Source of the DNA: Aptenodytes patagonicus
Taxonomy: Eukaryota > Chordata > Aves > Sphenisciformes > Spheniscidae
Direction of reading: 5' to 3'
Length of the DNA: 64,000 nt
Assembly: GCF_965638725.1 (NCBI RefSeq)
Contig: NC_134959.1
Location: forward strand, 12,342,417 to 12,406,416
In this document: piece after piece, positions 11,174 through 24,760 of the stretch
Layout of the letters: every line of letters begins with the position of its first letter
Numbering within the stretch: the first letter of the stretch is position 1
Translations under genes and position numbers: made by a program
Notes under the pieces: model-generated
Databases searched by the model: none
Told to the model about the DNA's origin: nothing
Seen by the model: the letters and a program-made list of their open reading frames with translations, nothing else

Positions 11174-11400
11174 CTATAATCTGCTACTGTAATCTGAACA
11201 ATCAGAGTTTATCGTCAATGGATTCCTATGTTTATATTTTGCTTGAATGTTAACATAGACAGCAAGATTGTTCATGTTTTTTATTACTATCCTGTGAAAT
11301 TCACTACCCTCTTTAATGAGATCTTCAACCTTCTTATCTGTTGACATGATTATTTTCTTTTCTCCTGTATAATCTGGATCTTCTGGATATAACTCATCTC
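11174..11400 (-). CDS. NUDT19: NUDT19 coding exon 3 (C-terminus, PTS1)
   Basis: This exon has 227 bases including the TAG stop. It encodes GDELYPEDPD, then MSTDKKVEDLIKEGSEFHRI, and ends SDYSSRL. The acceptor is ttttttctgcccccag. Confidence 0.94.
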
Positions 11401-14400
11401 CTGGGGGCAGAAAAAAAGTTTGTTATACATTGCCTACCTTATTTTCAGCCTTTTGATTGAGTGACACTAGCAATTTTTTAATATTTATCAAGACATGAAA
11501 CTCAGTGGAATGTATTTCACAATACAAAAGTAAATTGCCTCTAAACATCTTCAGATTTAAAGATACAGCCATAAATTTCTGAAGTATCTCTCGGTGATGC
11601 TGCAGTGCACGTTCAAGGTGTTGATTTGAGTATTCCAGTATTCCTGATAATACTAATATGCTATAACCACAGCCTGGTCAGATAAGAGTTTATATAAGAG
11701 GTAGAGCACAAGACAAATACTTTCCCAAGTATATAAAGATAGGCTACAGTAGGACTAAGAATAGAAACTGTTATTTTGTTCTGTTTTGTTGAAGAAAACT
11801 GTGTTTTGCCGTATAAATGCATGTTACTCTTGTGCAAGAGTGCTAATACACCACAAATACAGAAATTCTAGAGGTCAATAGTGGCAAAAGACAGGAGAAA
11901 GCATAATGAAAACCAAACTGAAGAAGCAGAAAATAATAAATAGTAGATGCAGCTTTTATTAAGGAGAAGGCAAAAGTGTACATGATTATGAAATGAGAGA
12001 GACTTAAGTAGAAGGGCAGGAGGAAAGTGAATTGGTGTGTCTTTTAAGATCACTGTCCTATCACTGCAGTTGTGAAGACTGATACCACAGCTATGCTTGA
12101 TCCACTTGCCCTTACAAAGACAGATAACTGAAGTAAATGAGAATTCCCACTGAAAAGGACTAAACAGGAGTTCTAATATATCCTTCAGATTAAAAAAAAA
12201 AAGTTGAAATGCTAGAATTTCTTCATAAAAAACCATATTAATGGCAACCTTATGAGACAATGAGATTATGAATAAGTACAGAAATAACTGTGTTGTCTGT
12301 CTGATTCAGTAGCTTGTCTCTGAAAGTAGCTATCAACTGTATCAAAGAAGGAAGCCAAACAGTAGAAAAAGCGTGCAGTAACTTGACTTAAAAGAATATT
12401 TTCCTTACAGTTATAGACGGGTTTGTGTCATGTGGCTTGAGTATGTATTAATTCCCAAGTTTTTTAATATTTAAAAGAACTGTCATCTGTTTTCTTACCT
12501 GGCAATAGCTGAATGTAGCCATCTGAAGCAGTTAACATCACAGGCATCCAACGTTCACATCCCTCTAGAGCTCGATCAGAGCTGAACTTGTGTAACTCAT
12601 GGAGTGAAGAGAAGTTGCACAGCCTACACAATTCATAGAACTGAGGTGGAGCAAACCATATTTCTTGAGATTTAAAGCGTTCTATGGCTTCTGGAGGTGA
12701 TGACCACTGTAAGATGAAAACAAGCCTTGAAATAATAGTTTCATCAGCAGATAGAAAGTATCAGTAACTTTAAACGCCATTAACAAGGAAGTCTTTACAG
12801 AAAAAGAATTTGAAAAGTCCAAATCTTCTGAAAACAATAAAATCCATGTATAAACTATACCAAAATAACAACAAAAAGAAATTTTAAAAAATCAAAAAAC
12901 CATAATAATCTATAAAAAATTACTTTTTCCTATAAAAATAAATGTTTATTTTACACGTAGGCATGCCAAGTTTGTAAACTAAACTTGAGACTTGTTTTAG
13001 GGACCTGACTAAAAGTCTACTGAAACCAACAGAAAACCTTAAACTCAATGTGAACTCTGTTAACTGAGGTTGCTACTGATGCTTCAAGAATTAAAAGTGC
13101 CTCTAAACATCTGCTTCCTATACACACAGTTTTCAGAGCACAAACACCCAGCTATTCATGCTTAACCATTGCATTGTTCTGCATGTTTAAACTATTAGTG
13201 ATCTTCATTTCATCTCACATGGCGAATTTGATAATCTAAATGTGTGCATAAGCATTTGCAGTAGATTTATGCTGTTATTAACAAAATTATAACAAACGTG
13301 ACTCTTCTGAAGATAAGATCTTGGGTACTTTAAATTTCTGTAGCAAGATCTGTTCAAAAAAATACAGAAACATCAGTAATAGCAAAATCATTAGGTAAAC
13401 TTTTACAGAACTGTCTGGTTTCTCATCCACTTCTAACTTGCTTTGAAACTTTTCAGAATTCTAGAAAAACTTAAGACCCTAATGTACCCGACCCTGTAGT
13501 TTCATGCAATTTTTTATTTTTACCCCCTCCAATTAAAAACAAGGCAAAAAAAATCAATATAGCTCCAAAAATGGTTTTAATAATAGACTATTTCAACAAG
13601 TTTGTATGTTACTTAAAATATTCCAAGTAACTACAATAACCAAAAATTACTAGCAGCTCTTGCAGCCCTGGAATGCTCCGTACATACCGCATGGATTTCT
13701 CCAAGCACACTGAATGTTAAGGGTATAACGGCAGTACTCCATTGATACTGCACGAATGAACGTATAAAGAGTGATTACTTGTCATCCACCTTTGAAAGAT
13801 ACAGTAATTCAAGGTGAGAATGATCTGACGTGACACACATCCCATGCCATAAAACTTCATGTAAAACGACCTTCAAGAAACACCCTCTTCTGCCAGCCGG
13901 TACGGCTGCACGTTTGATGAGAAGGGGGCAGCGGCAGTTACCCATTGGAAGGAGAGCTGTACAAGGGAGAGGATTACCGTGAAGATGAAAACTCCCCTCC
14001 CTTTCCCCACATCTTAAGGGAGCGTTTTCGGTACGGCTAGAGGGCTAGACCTTTGGACGGCTATTTGATCGCCTTTTCCCTTGGACTGTACTGGGAACAG
14101 GCCAGAGGCTCGGCGGTTTCTCCGAGGCAGGGGTGGTGAAGAGGGGGGGCCGCACGGGGCAGAAGCGGGGCCCCTCGCGCTTGTTGCCATCGGAATGCTC
14201 GCACGGCCGGACGGCGCGGCGTGGCATGCGAAGGAGTGCGGTGAAGCCCAGGCACCTCCTCTTGTGCCGGCCCTGCGGCGGGGCTGGAGGCGCTCTTACC
14301 AGGAAGGCTGTCACCTCTTGGTCGTCCTGCGAGGTGTGGGGCGGCCGCTTCTCCAGGCAGCACAGGTAGAAAGCCGTGTCATAGCGCCGGCCGCCGCGAC

Positions 14401-15001
14401 CAGCCCTGCCGACAGGGGTCAGCCAGTTGCTCCACTCCTGCAGCGCCCAAATGTTGGGGACGCAGCCCAGGTGCCGGCACAGCTGCAAGAAGCAGGCCGG
14501 GTCCTCCTGCACCCGGCGTCGCCACTCGCTCAGCTCCGCGGCGGGGGGCAAGCGCTCCGCTGGCAGCAGGGGGGCCGGGCCGCTGCCCGCCGCCGGCCCG
14601 CGCCCCGGCACCAGCAGCAGGATTCCCGCCTCCTCGAAAGTTTCCCTGATAGCGCAGATGCGGAAGGCGACTTCCCCCGGCAGCGGCGAGCCCAGCCGCT
14701 CCCGGTCGGTGGCGAAGAGCGGGGCCCGGCTGCTGCCGAGAGGCGGCGGCCTCACGAGGCCCAGCCCGCACTGAGGCGAGGCGGGCAGCAGCCCCAGCCA
14801 GTCAGCGGAGAAGTCCGCCGCCTCCACCAGGCCCCCCGGGAAGACGTGGGCGCTGGGCATGAAGCCGCTGCGGGAGCTCCGCTGCAGCAGCAGCAGCTCA
14901 TAGTCAAAGGGGCCGAGCGGGGAGCGCGGCAGCCGCGCCGGCGTGCCCGCCGCCAGCAGCAGCGTGGCCGCTTCCCTCCAGTGCCGCAGCCGCGAGTTCA
15001 T
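11174..15001 (-). CDS. NUDT19: NUDT19, complete (three coding exons, 378 aa)
   Basis: This gene encodes Nudix hydrolase 19, a peroxisomal diphosphatase that splits coenzyme A and acyl-CoA into 3',5'-ADP and (acyl-)phosphopantetheine. Exons 15001-14300, 12706-12499 and 11400-11174 join in phase, giving 378 residues against about 375 in human. Residues 35-57 hold YELLLLQRSSRSGFMP and HVFPGG. The Nudix core RETFEEAG is at 119-126 (catalytic REx2EExG residues present), preceded by VAFRICAI as in mammals. ALQEWSNWLTP and YDTAFYLCCLEK follow, and exon 2 carries EIWFAPPQFYEL. The C-terminus is SRL, a canonical type 1 peroxisomal signal (SHL in human). I chose the start at 15001 because MNSRLRHWREAATLLLAAG matches the family N-terminus. 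An in-frame ATG at 15100 would add 33 residues with a proline run. It lies between TDRD12 and RGS9BP on the same strand. Confidence 0.95.
11401..12498 (-). other. NUDT19 intron 2
   Basis: About 1.1 kb of intron with no recognisable gene or element. Confidence 0.7.
12499..12706 (-). CDS. NUDT19: NUDT19 coding exon 2
   Basis: This exon has 208 bases and encodes WSSPPEAIERFKSQEIWFAP through DGYIQLLPG, ending after the first base of the Gly codon. The acceptor is ttcatcttacag and the donor is GTAAGA. Confidence 0.94.
12707..14299 (-). other. NUDT19 intron 1
   Basis: About 1.6 kb of AT-rich intron with no recognisable gene or element. Confidence 0.7.
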
Positions 15002-15220
15002 CTTGAGGGGTGGAGGAGGAGGCGGCGGCGGTGGCCGCGATCGCGCTGCGGGGCCGCCCGGGCGCCACCGCCGCCTGGGCTCCTGGAGGAGCCACTGCAA
15101 CCGTAGGCAGCGGGCGGGGAAAGCCCGGCGGGCCTCGGCCGTGGCGGCGGTCAGTGCGCACCTCCGCGGAGTGAATGCTTGACCCGCCCAGAGACGTGGT
15201 GGGATGGAGGCCTGTCAGAA
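14050..15220. promoter_or_regulatory. CpG island over NUDT19 exon 1 and promoter
   Basis: Dense CpG and GC-rich sequence covers exon 1 and about 200 bases upstream of the start codon, with a sharp drop outside. This is typical of a housekeeping-type promoter. The TSS is presumed to be upstream of 15100 but cannot be fixed. Confidence 0.75.
14300..15001 (-). CDS. NUDT19: NUDT19 coding exon 1 (Nudix domain)
   Basis: This exon has 702 bases and 234 codons, phase 0 at its end. The donor is CTG/GTAAGA after QEVTAFL. It is very GC-rich, which produces spurious long ORFs on the opposite strand. Confidence 0.94.
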
Positions 15221-17574
15221 ACTGTCAGTAATGCCTCAGTCCCGATCAGCCTTAAGCCGGTAAGTAGTGTCCTTAAAGGGCAAAAGCTTAAGGAAATACA
15301 GAGGGTTTATAGGCACGGGGTGGATGGCTGAGAGAAATGAGGCGATGGCTTTCAATTTGAAAAGCTATGGCTTGGAGTAGTTTGCATTTCCTGAGGTTTC
15401 ATAGCACTGAGTGTATTGACAGCATGACAAGATGTAAATGTTGAATAGCTACCTTGGACCCCAAAGTCTTCCCGAGTACTGCTGAAGGGACTGTAGTTAC
15501 AGCCCCAGGAATCAGCACAGGGTCAGGAACTAAGAACTCTGATCTGTAATCGTAATACTGCTGCTGCCCTGCCAGCTGGCCTCAGAGAAATCTCTTTATC
15601 TCGATTCCACATCAAGGCGTGTTGATAACAAAAATCATTTTAAGTCTTTAATTAAACATATGCTCCAAGTTGTTTGAATTTGTTCTAGGAGACTTCAAAG
15701 GGGAGGAGTAATTAATTTTTATTACAGAGCTCTTCTATTTTGAGGCTTTTAAGTACCTTGTTACCTGAAAAAAAAGATATATTCAGGCAAGATAGCAAAA
15801 CCTTGAAAAAATCCTTTGAACAGATATTTCACTTTAGGAAACATTTTATTTTGTTAATTTAACATTCAATTTTGATTCCTCAATTTAATCATAGATTTTT
15901 TTTTTGAATTTGTAAGGGGTTTAAGCAGAAGAAAGCTGATGAAACAGGTTGAGAAATTTTGTAAGAATTATATTTGCACGTAACATGAAGAATTCTTCTC
16001 CTATTCATAATCCTTTTCTAGCTAGATTCCATTTGGCAAATACCCACATACTTGCATATGCCTCTAACAACTTCTCCATTTTATTTTCTATTGGAGCGTG
16101 TACTTAATGCCTGTGAGATGTGGCTCACTGTAACTGAAATGATGTGTAGAGGCAATTAAACCAGTGGGATGCTGGAATATGTCAATTGACAAAACCAAAA
16201 ATTCAGTCAAGGTCTACACAGACACAGCTGGGCCATAAGTTCATCCTGATGCTAGGTTGCAGTCGGCAGAGAATAGGTCAGCCAGCCAGCTGATTTAACT
16301 AAAACCGGGGCAGAACACCAGCTGCGGTATAGCCAGACAATATAGAAGTCTGCCCTCCCTCTCCTTTCCTTCCTCATGACAAAATATACAAGCAAAACCG
16401 TGACATCTTGTAACTCTAGCCTCCTTTCATACTAATTTAATCATTATTGTTCATCAGTGATTACCATCTTAGGCAATGGAAGCATAAGGTCCGCTAATGT
16501 GCCTGTTTCCTAAACATCATGATGTTCACCTTGTCTTTGTTTGCCTTTTGCACTCTTAGTATATTTACCTATTTTATTGTGTTAAATATACATCTTGTTA
16601 GGAATATGCTTTGCCTAAAAGCTGCTTTAGTGGTGAAATATTAATAAAACTACTGAGGTTTTTCAAGATTTAACATCCGATGAGCTTGATGGCTGATCAA
16701 AAAGATTTAGGGTCCATTATGTCAGATCATTTCAGCATAAAGGCATTTTAAGTAGAAAGTATTCATGTACTGAATATGAACAGCGTCATTTTCAAATCAG
16801 TTGTAATACCAGCACATATACAAAACTGTCTTACTATGGCAAAAATGCAATGTCTGATATCCCTGGAACATTATTTCAGAACATCTTTAGGAAAATCTGA
16901 AAATAGAGAATAGTGCAGATTATATTGTTATCTTAAGTTTCTAAATAGGATGTTTTTATTTTTTTTTTTAACCTAGCTCACTCTTCAGTCTCACAAGTGC
17001 TAGTATGTAAAGCAGGAATATCCTGGAAAACAATTCCTCTGGTTTCACTGGTATCCACTGGCATTAAATTTAGCAGATCTAATTTCATAGGCATTCCTGC
17101 ATGGGGGGAGGAAACTGAACGTGTGGCTGGCATATACGCTGCTATTTGCAACCTCAAACACATACAGAATACCAGGACTGTTGGTAGAGAAAGGGTTGTG
17201 TGGTTATAGCATTGTTCATGACTCTTCTCAACATCTGAAACAGTCCTTTGGGACCAAAGACAGCCAAGTGCAAGTTAAGGCAAACATTATTCTCTACTCC
17301 AGTCACTGCATTTTTCCACACAGTCCTGGGGTGTGTAAAGCACCTCTTCCCCCTAAGGATGATGACATTTCTTACCCAAGGGTCAGCATATTCACCCCAT
17401 TGATGGCAATTTTTTAACTTCCTTTCATTATTGTCTTACAAAGAGTAGTTCAATATCCATTCATGACAAAGCTGAAGTCATCTCATGCAAAATTCCAGGA
17501 GCATATGAGTCTTTAATTGACCCAGTTATCAGGACTGGAGGTGGCAGGAGGTTCTAAGGATGAACACTCCGAAA

Positions 17575-17595
17575 CTGAGTGTTTCTGACACTCAG
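17575..17595. repeat. Inverted repeat, 7-bp arms
   Basis: CTGAGTG and CACTCAG flank a 7-base loop. It is probably incidental. Confidence 0.5.
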
Positions 17596-20500
17596 AAACT
17601 CTGTGAGCAAAGATCAAGGGTGCAAAGGGATGTTTTAACCCCTTCCAGTTTCCTACTAAGAAGGGCAAAAGCTAAGCGCTGTGAGTGGCATGTATCTGCT
17701 CTCTCAAAGTTATAGCTAACTTGCTGGAGATAGCTCAAATGAATGCAGAGAATGTCTTAAAGCCAAACTAGATGTAAGGTTATCTATAAAGCATGTTTCA
17801 TTTCTTGATCTCCAACTTAGATGACTTCTTTTTTCAATATATTCTGCTAAAATGCAGAGCTCATCTCACTTGTACTTAAAATCTGTATAGAGTTACGAGT
17901 GATTTCAGAAAGAATGGAAAATCTGAGAAAAGCTGTTACTCAGGAATGCCAATCCTAAACCAAGCATACTAGTTTATTCCATTACTGTAGTATAAGCGTT
18001 CCAGCACAAGGGCATTCTACATTCAGCTGGGCTCAGGCATTATGCTTCAAGGGCCGGTATGTAGGCTGGGAATACAGGAGACAGTTTGGAGAAAAGCCTC
18101 CCCATAGCAAGAATAGGTAGAGATATGTGTGACACTCTGTTAAGATGTGAGAGAGAAGGCTGGAGATTCAGAGGTCCCCTCCAGATTAAATGATTAAAAA
18201 AAAAGTATTTTTGCTAAAAAATTAAGAATTCGACTGCTTTTCATCATCTTGTATGCCAAAACATACAATTGTTAACCTAATGGACCCCAGATACTTTTGT
18301 ATTTCAGGTTGTTTTCAAAACCACATTGTGCTGTATTGAAAAATAAACCCTTCTGAAGCGATGCAAAAATTAAGTCAAATGAAACATCAGTGCAATAATA
18401 TTATGGTAATAATTCTTTGTGGGATCATATTTCAGCAATGTGGAGGTTACTTCAACATTTTTCTCTCCACTTCAGTTACCTCTTATGAGAAAAAGAAAAC
18501 ATTAGTTTGTCTAAAGAAAAAAGATTCAGGTCACTAGATATATAGAAATGATTGTAAAATTAGCTTTATGGGGTTTTTTTTTGTGTGATTAGAATACTTA
18601 GCAATAGAATGACTTCATTCCTTTTTGTCGCATCATTGCATAAATTATTTTGCACATACAGATCAGTGCAGGTCATATCACTGTAATAATTAATTTCAGA
18701 TGAAAACCAAGGTCCACTATTATTTCACCATTTAATTTGGCTTACATGCTATCCTGTGAGGTGGAGATGATTATACTAAGTCAGTTCTTGGTTTAATTTA
18801 TATGCATCTGGTAGAAGCTTTGTCCCCATGCAGATGTAGTGTCTACTATATTGAACAAATTGTTACAACCTCATGTACCAAAAAATTTAAGAGATTTCAG
18901 TGAGCGTGTCTACTACTTCTTAAACTGGCTTATTTCAAAATGACATTCTAAAGCTTTTAGATTGTTTAGCTCATATAATATCAATGAATAGGCAGACTTA
19001 ACAAATCATATAAAAAGTAAATAGATTATTCATTGTACACTTTTCCAAGTGTTGTGTCCAAAATGTGCTTAAATATCAAATCTAGGAAATGCAGGTTTAT
19101 GGTTATAGCACCATTGTGTAGATTGACTAAAAATAAAAAAATATAGCTACCTTCATACAAAACAATATTCCAACAAATCAAAGCAGATCAGAAAACTAGG
19201 TTACAGGTAGTATTAACAACTGGAAATGTTCTACTTCCAACAGACGCATAATGGATTACATGTCTTATGCAAACTGAAATTATGGTTCTAATTCTGCAGC
19301 TTTTAATTACATGAATCGTCTTCACACGTGTAATTTTTCACTAAACTGAGTAGTGATGGCTTATACGAGTAATGATTCAGACCACTCCCTCTAGGACCCA
19401 GAACTCAAATGTATATTTATATATAAAGTTACACATGCAATTAGCATATTAGACTAAGTTGCTAAGGGAGTATCATGTTTGGTGTGTCAGATACGCCTCA
19501 GTCATTTTATATGGTATAAATAGTTAAATATTTTCTTCTGTCTTCTTTTCTCATTTCCACCCTTCGCATTTGTTTTTCCTCCAAGGTGTATGCTATTTAT
19601 ATATAGATTCTTCAAGATCATACAAAGGAATTGCATTTGAATTTTAAAATTTTTTTTTCTCAAGACAATTATATATGGCTGTATGACCTGACATTTACTA
19701 TTCTTACAAAAAACCCATGATTTTTGAAGTCATGTTTTAGGCTATATAATTCCTTAATGCTGTGACACATCAATGAGTTCGACTGTATTTGTTCTTCGAA
19801 CATTTGTGTGCAAGAGACAGACTTGACTGATCATAGACTTCAGTGATTATTTTAATGCATAGTGGAAAACTGACCAAAAACCAGACCATACATTTATACT
19901 ATGATTGTGACTTCCATTTCTGTGCACTTGAATTAGAACTAGCTTTTAGAGGATTTGTTAGTTTGTTTAATTTGGTGGAGATGTTATTAGTAAGTATATG
20001 ATAAAGAGTGTCACGCAATACAGTGTAAATAAAAGAAAACATACACTTCAATCAAACAAAACAAAACACCCCACCTGACCCTGTGGAGTCTCAAGAAGTC
20101 AATTTCTGACGCTTAGAAAAACCACAGTAGATACTCTGTCAAAATTACTGGAACTGAGCAATAAACATAATTGCTTTTGCTAACTAGTCTCTGCGGGTGA
20201 CAGATTTTCAGAGATGCTGTAATCTTATTTCTGTTTGCCTACATGGCTTCTAGTTGCATTGCTTCCAGCATGAAATGCTTGTGCTTGGCCGTATGAGAAG
20301 ATGCAGAAGACCCTTCATGCTGGTTAAATGCCATGTGACTTTTCACCTTTCCACAGGTTTAATCAGTGGTAGCTGATTAAGCTACATTTCCAACTGCATG
20401 ACAGTACTGCAGCAGCAAGCTGTCAGGATGGATGACAGAATCCAGCCTTCTGGGACCACCTTCTTCCAACAGAAAGTCCCTTGTAGTGTGAAACAGAGAG

Positions 20501-23500
20501 AAAAGGGTTGTCTTCTGTAAAATTGATATCAACACGTAGCAAATAAAAATATTTTTACTCTTATTCTGTATTGAGTTAATCAGAGAATGGGTAGTCAGTT
20601 CCACTCAGGGATATTTTATATTCTTTGTCCCACTGGATATCAGATACTACCTTCTTATAGAGAAGCTATAGTTTAACATTGTGATGCTATTACATCATTT
20701 AACAGAAAGCATACTTTGCTAACAAAAGATGAAGACATATTTACATACATCCATCTCCTTCCTTTTCTTGTCCTTCCCTCAACACATGCGGATGATTTTA
20801 TATGAAAGACATTCTTTTCTAATCCTGCTTTTATTGTATGCTTACCATAGCAAATGCTGCTCACGTGTGGACTACTATTTTGTCCAGATCTCTTCCTGCA
20901 TTAAAAGACTTACATAATCGTATTGAGAGAAAGCACTTAGAGATCTATAATCCACTGGTCTTACTGAATGACTTTTTACATAATGAAAATCTGTGAAGGG
21001 TAAATATGTTGACTAGGAGTTCCAGTAGCACTTAAATATAAGGTATTTCTGGAAAATGTACATAAACAACACAAACCTTATAAGAGAAGGAAAAGAAAGC
21101 CTATAACCAATCCTTTCAGGCTACAAAAAATAAGCACGTGTTTAATTTTTAATCCGAAAGCTAATGAATCAGTAGTTTAGTCTGTTTTTAAATAATCGCA
21201 TTCATATTAAAAATATTTTCATATTTACATGAATTTTGAAACTAACTTTATTTCACATTCATAATGTTGAAGTTTGATGTTACATTGTTTGCAACGTGAG
21301 GAGAATCATTTTAACTATGGTTCTGTGTTCATTTTGTTAGTAAACTAAAAAACAGTGTAGAGGATTTTTGCTGATAGGCTGGAAGTCCTGAAATAAAATT
21401 ACAAATTGCTGCATTTAACAGACTTGATTCTGATAGTTTGATAGAACTGTTGATCATTGTTGCTATCAATACCACAGGACCAAATTTCACACTCCTTAGG
21501 TTGTGTATATCTTTTGCCAAAGTAAATGCAAGCTTTGCTGGCTGAAAGGGGGCAGAGTTTGGATCCTAACACCGTGAGGATCTAATATGTTCTCTAGTTT
21601 TCAGTTGCCCAAGCCAATGGTTCCGTACTTCACTCAACAACACTGAACAAGCAGTGCTGAAGGCAATGTCATCCCTGTTATCCTAAATGTTATTGTAGCT
21701 GTTTTCTAAGGCGGACTACTGATTCCCTTGCAGTATAAATTAAGATATATCACTGTGTTCAACTTTGGGAGTTTGAGAAGGGTGCATTTATGTAAAGAAA
21801 ACTGTAATGAGAGGGCTTAGCATGTTACTTTTATTCCTGTGGTTGAAATAGGAACTTTTTATTTTGAAGAGCTTACTGACACGCTGTATTAATATTTCAG
21901 TTTTTGTTTGGTTTTAATTACTGCTGCAAGCCAACCAGTAAGTTATAAGAACGTACTTTATTTTAAGTTAAATAAATAGTGACAGTAACAAGTTTCAATT
22001 ATTCAAAGTGTAGAAAATACCACCCATGCACAGGCAAAACTAGTAATTCAAGTCAGGAATAACATTTTAGTATACAGCAAATTTAATGTGTGTATCCTGT
22101 GAATAAAGACAAAAGAACTGAAGTAGAACAACATTGAAATGAAGCAATGACCATCTTCTTTTGTACTGAAAACACAGTAACATTCTCATTCACTGATCAG
22201 CATGAGAGTATTTGCATTTTCATCATGCTATTTAAATGTAGAGTATTTTGAAGTTTGACTTCCCATTTTTCACTCACAAAAATAGCATTTCCAGTCTCCT
22301 TCCAGTTGCATTCCAGTGGGGAAAAGAATGAAGACTGCAGATCTACAACATCTCTTTATTTTTTAATTTAGAAGAAGCATCAGTACTTTTGGGCAATGGT
22401 CATTTCATCTTGTTTTGATTTTGTGCGCTGTTGTGCCTGAACTCTGTCACGTTGAGTGTATACATGTATCAAGTGTAGGAGATTAATGGCAGGAACATTA
22501 TCCATTTAGATGGTGCCAATCCTCTGTTAGAATTCTACTTGATCTTTTAATTTCAGATAGCCTAAATATAAGATGATACAGATTTTTAGGAACAAACTAA
22601 TGATGAATAAATCTGCAGCCAGCTTTGTCTTAAGATCTGAAAATACATTACTTTTCCAAGGTCCAATCCTTTAAATACTAATTGTGTGCGTATTCATAAT
22701 GAAGCAAGACTTACACACTTATAGGCTACTTATATGAATTCTTTGAGTCCTGTATCCAAAAACCCAAATTCCAAAAAATGCAATGGACTGAAAATTTACA
22801 ATTTACCAACTCACCGAGGCTTGCTTTTGAAGATGAGATTACCTATTCTTAAAAATTCTTCTACGCAACTGACCGTGGATAAACAGTATACCCACTTCAG
22901 GATACCAAGATACAAGATAATGAATGCTGTAGGTGTTACCATTTACTTATCCTCCAGAAACCAGACTTGCATTACCTGGGTTTTCAGAACATGTGGTTAA
23001 ACGATCTGATTTCAAAAGGAACATGGAGTTTTCAGAGTCCAACTTCTTATCTACTTTCCTGTGAACTAAGTAAAAGGAGAGTGCAAAGAGTGAAAATACC
23101 CACAAATCCTTAGTGACTAGTGGTGGCAATCCAAATATGTACGTTCTCCTGCAGCTTTTGCTGTATTTTCCATAAATATGTTTACTCAATATGATTGTGA
23201 AGGACATCTTCTCATTTAAATCAACACACAGCAATTACACCTTGTCTAGACAGACCAAAACAGTAGCACCGATAAATACAGGCTTGACTGTTAGAATGCT
23301 GCCAGGGATCTTTATGAACCTAGATTAACTACATATAAAGCACATCCTATGGAATGAGTGAAATACAATAGAAAGGAATGTGGAGTCATCTTACAAAAAA
23401 CTGTGAATTCCCACGAGAATGGAGCTAGACTGGATCAATGTGCAGAACTTCCGTTATCCTTCAACGTAATGATAGTCTATAGCCTTTAATTCAGGCCTCC

Positions 23501-24754
23501 ACTTACTATTTTTCCTCACCTATGTTTTTTTTTTTCTCACCTACAAGTGACCAGATTCAAATTTGTCACACACTTCTCTGCAAATCCAGTTCTCTTAATT
23601 TTTAAAGAATAAACTTTGCTGCAGTTTTTCAAAGTATGTTTAGTTCTTAACTCAAAAATATTAGCTGGTTTTGAGTGTTGTCAACATAATATTTAACAAG
23701 CATGAAGACTATTGTCTAATAACTTCACAAAACATGTCTGATGATTGTTACTTTTTGATAATGTGTCCATAACAATCAATGCAGAAGAATAATTATTAAA
23801 ACCCCAGTATTACAGGGTCTTTATATTTGCCTGTGGAGTGCCTCATACACCTATGGCACTATAAAGTGTGTACCAGGCATTCTTGGAATGGACAGTGTGT
23901 GTTCACAGTAACAGAAGACATTTCCGTAAGTTACATAATAGATACCATAAAACATAGGTCCTTTTACAAAACATTATAGAGTTTCTCTGCCAAGTTTGTG
24001 TCTATCCCCCCAGTTTTACATTTAAACGTTGACAATTTTATAGGGAAGCAGTGGAAAGTTTTATGCTGCTCTTGCATTTACCTCCCAAAATTGCAGTGTA
24101 TCAAATTGGACCAATCCTGCAGGCTTCCCGTTTCCCAAGTGGTTAATCAGACATGAATGAGATGTGAAACTGAGACACGTTTTTAGCTTTGTCTGGATTT
24201 CTGCAAAGAATTCAGGAGCTTGCAGCAATGTGACTGTACATACACAGGCACCAATCCCTGCCTGTCAACATGAGAGGGGATCTCTTTTTGAATTATTAGA
24301 AAGGTCTGCTTTAACTCGACATCATTTTTGTTTGCCAAAATCTGTTTTGAAAAATTACTGCTTCTGCTGTGGGTAGATTCATTGCTTCTATTTTCCTAGT
24401 TAATTGTGAAGTGCAAACTGTTTGCTTCTACAGAAAGAAAAATTTGAACCAGTGGCAAGAATCAGCCTTTATGCAGGGGAAGACAAAATCGTGGTAAATG
24501 TGGATGAGAACCATGAGGCTCGCTAGTTATTTTTCTGAATGTGCAACTCTCCCTCTTTTCTCTCTGGATTTGGAAAGCCATTAGTCATTCGTGTATGCTC
24601 TGCCAACCCATGCAACCGGGTTCTGTACAATCCAGTCTAAATCAACAAACAGTATTTGGTATCAAACATTGCTTGTTCTGTTTTCTCCATCCTCCTCCAC
24701 ACCTCCCCCCTCCCCAACCATTAACTTATCTAAAATAGAGGTTGTTTACATTTT

Positions 24755-24760
24755 TTTATT
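24755..24760 (-). terminator. Candidate RGS9BP polyadenylation signal AATAAA
   Basis: A minus-strand AATAAA lies about 525 bases downstream of the RGS9BP stop codon. Other candidates exist further on (for example near 22355), so the true 3' end is not known. Confidence 0.3.

Noticed and set aside
14081..15106. 341-codon open frame on the plus strand opposite NUDT19 exon 1
   Set aside because: It is a GC-rich shadow of the NUDT19 exon: composition is Arg/Ala/Pro/Gln-rich with no domain, and the minus-strand frame has clear family similarity and splice sites.
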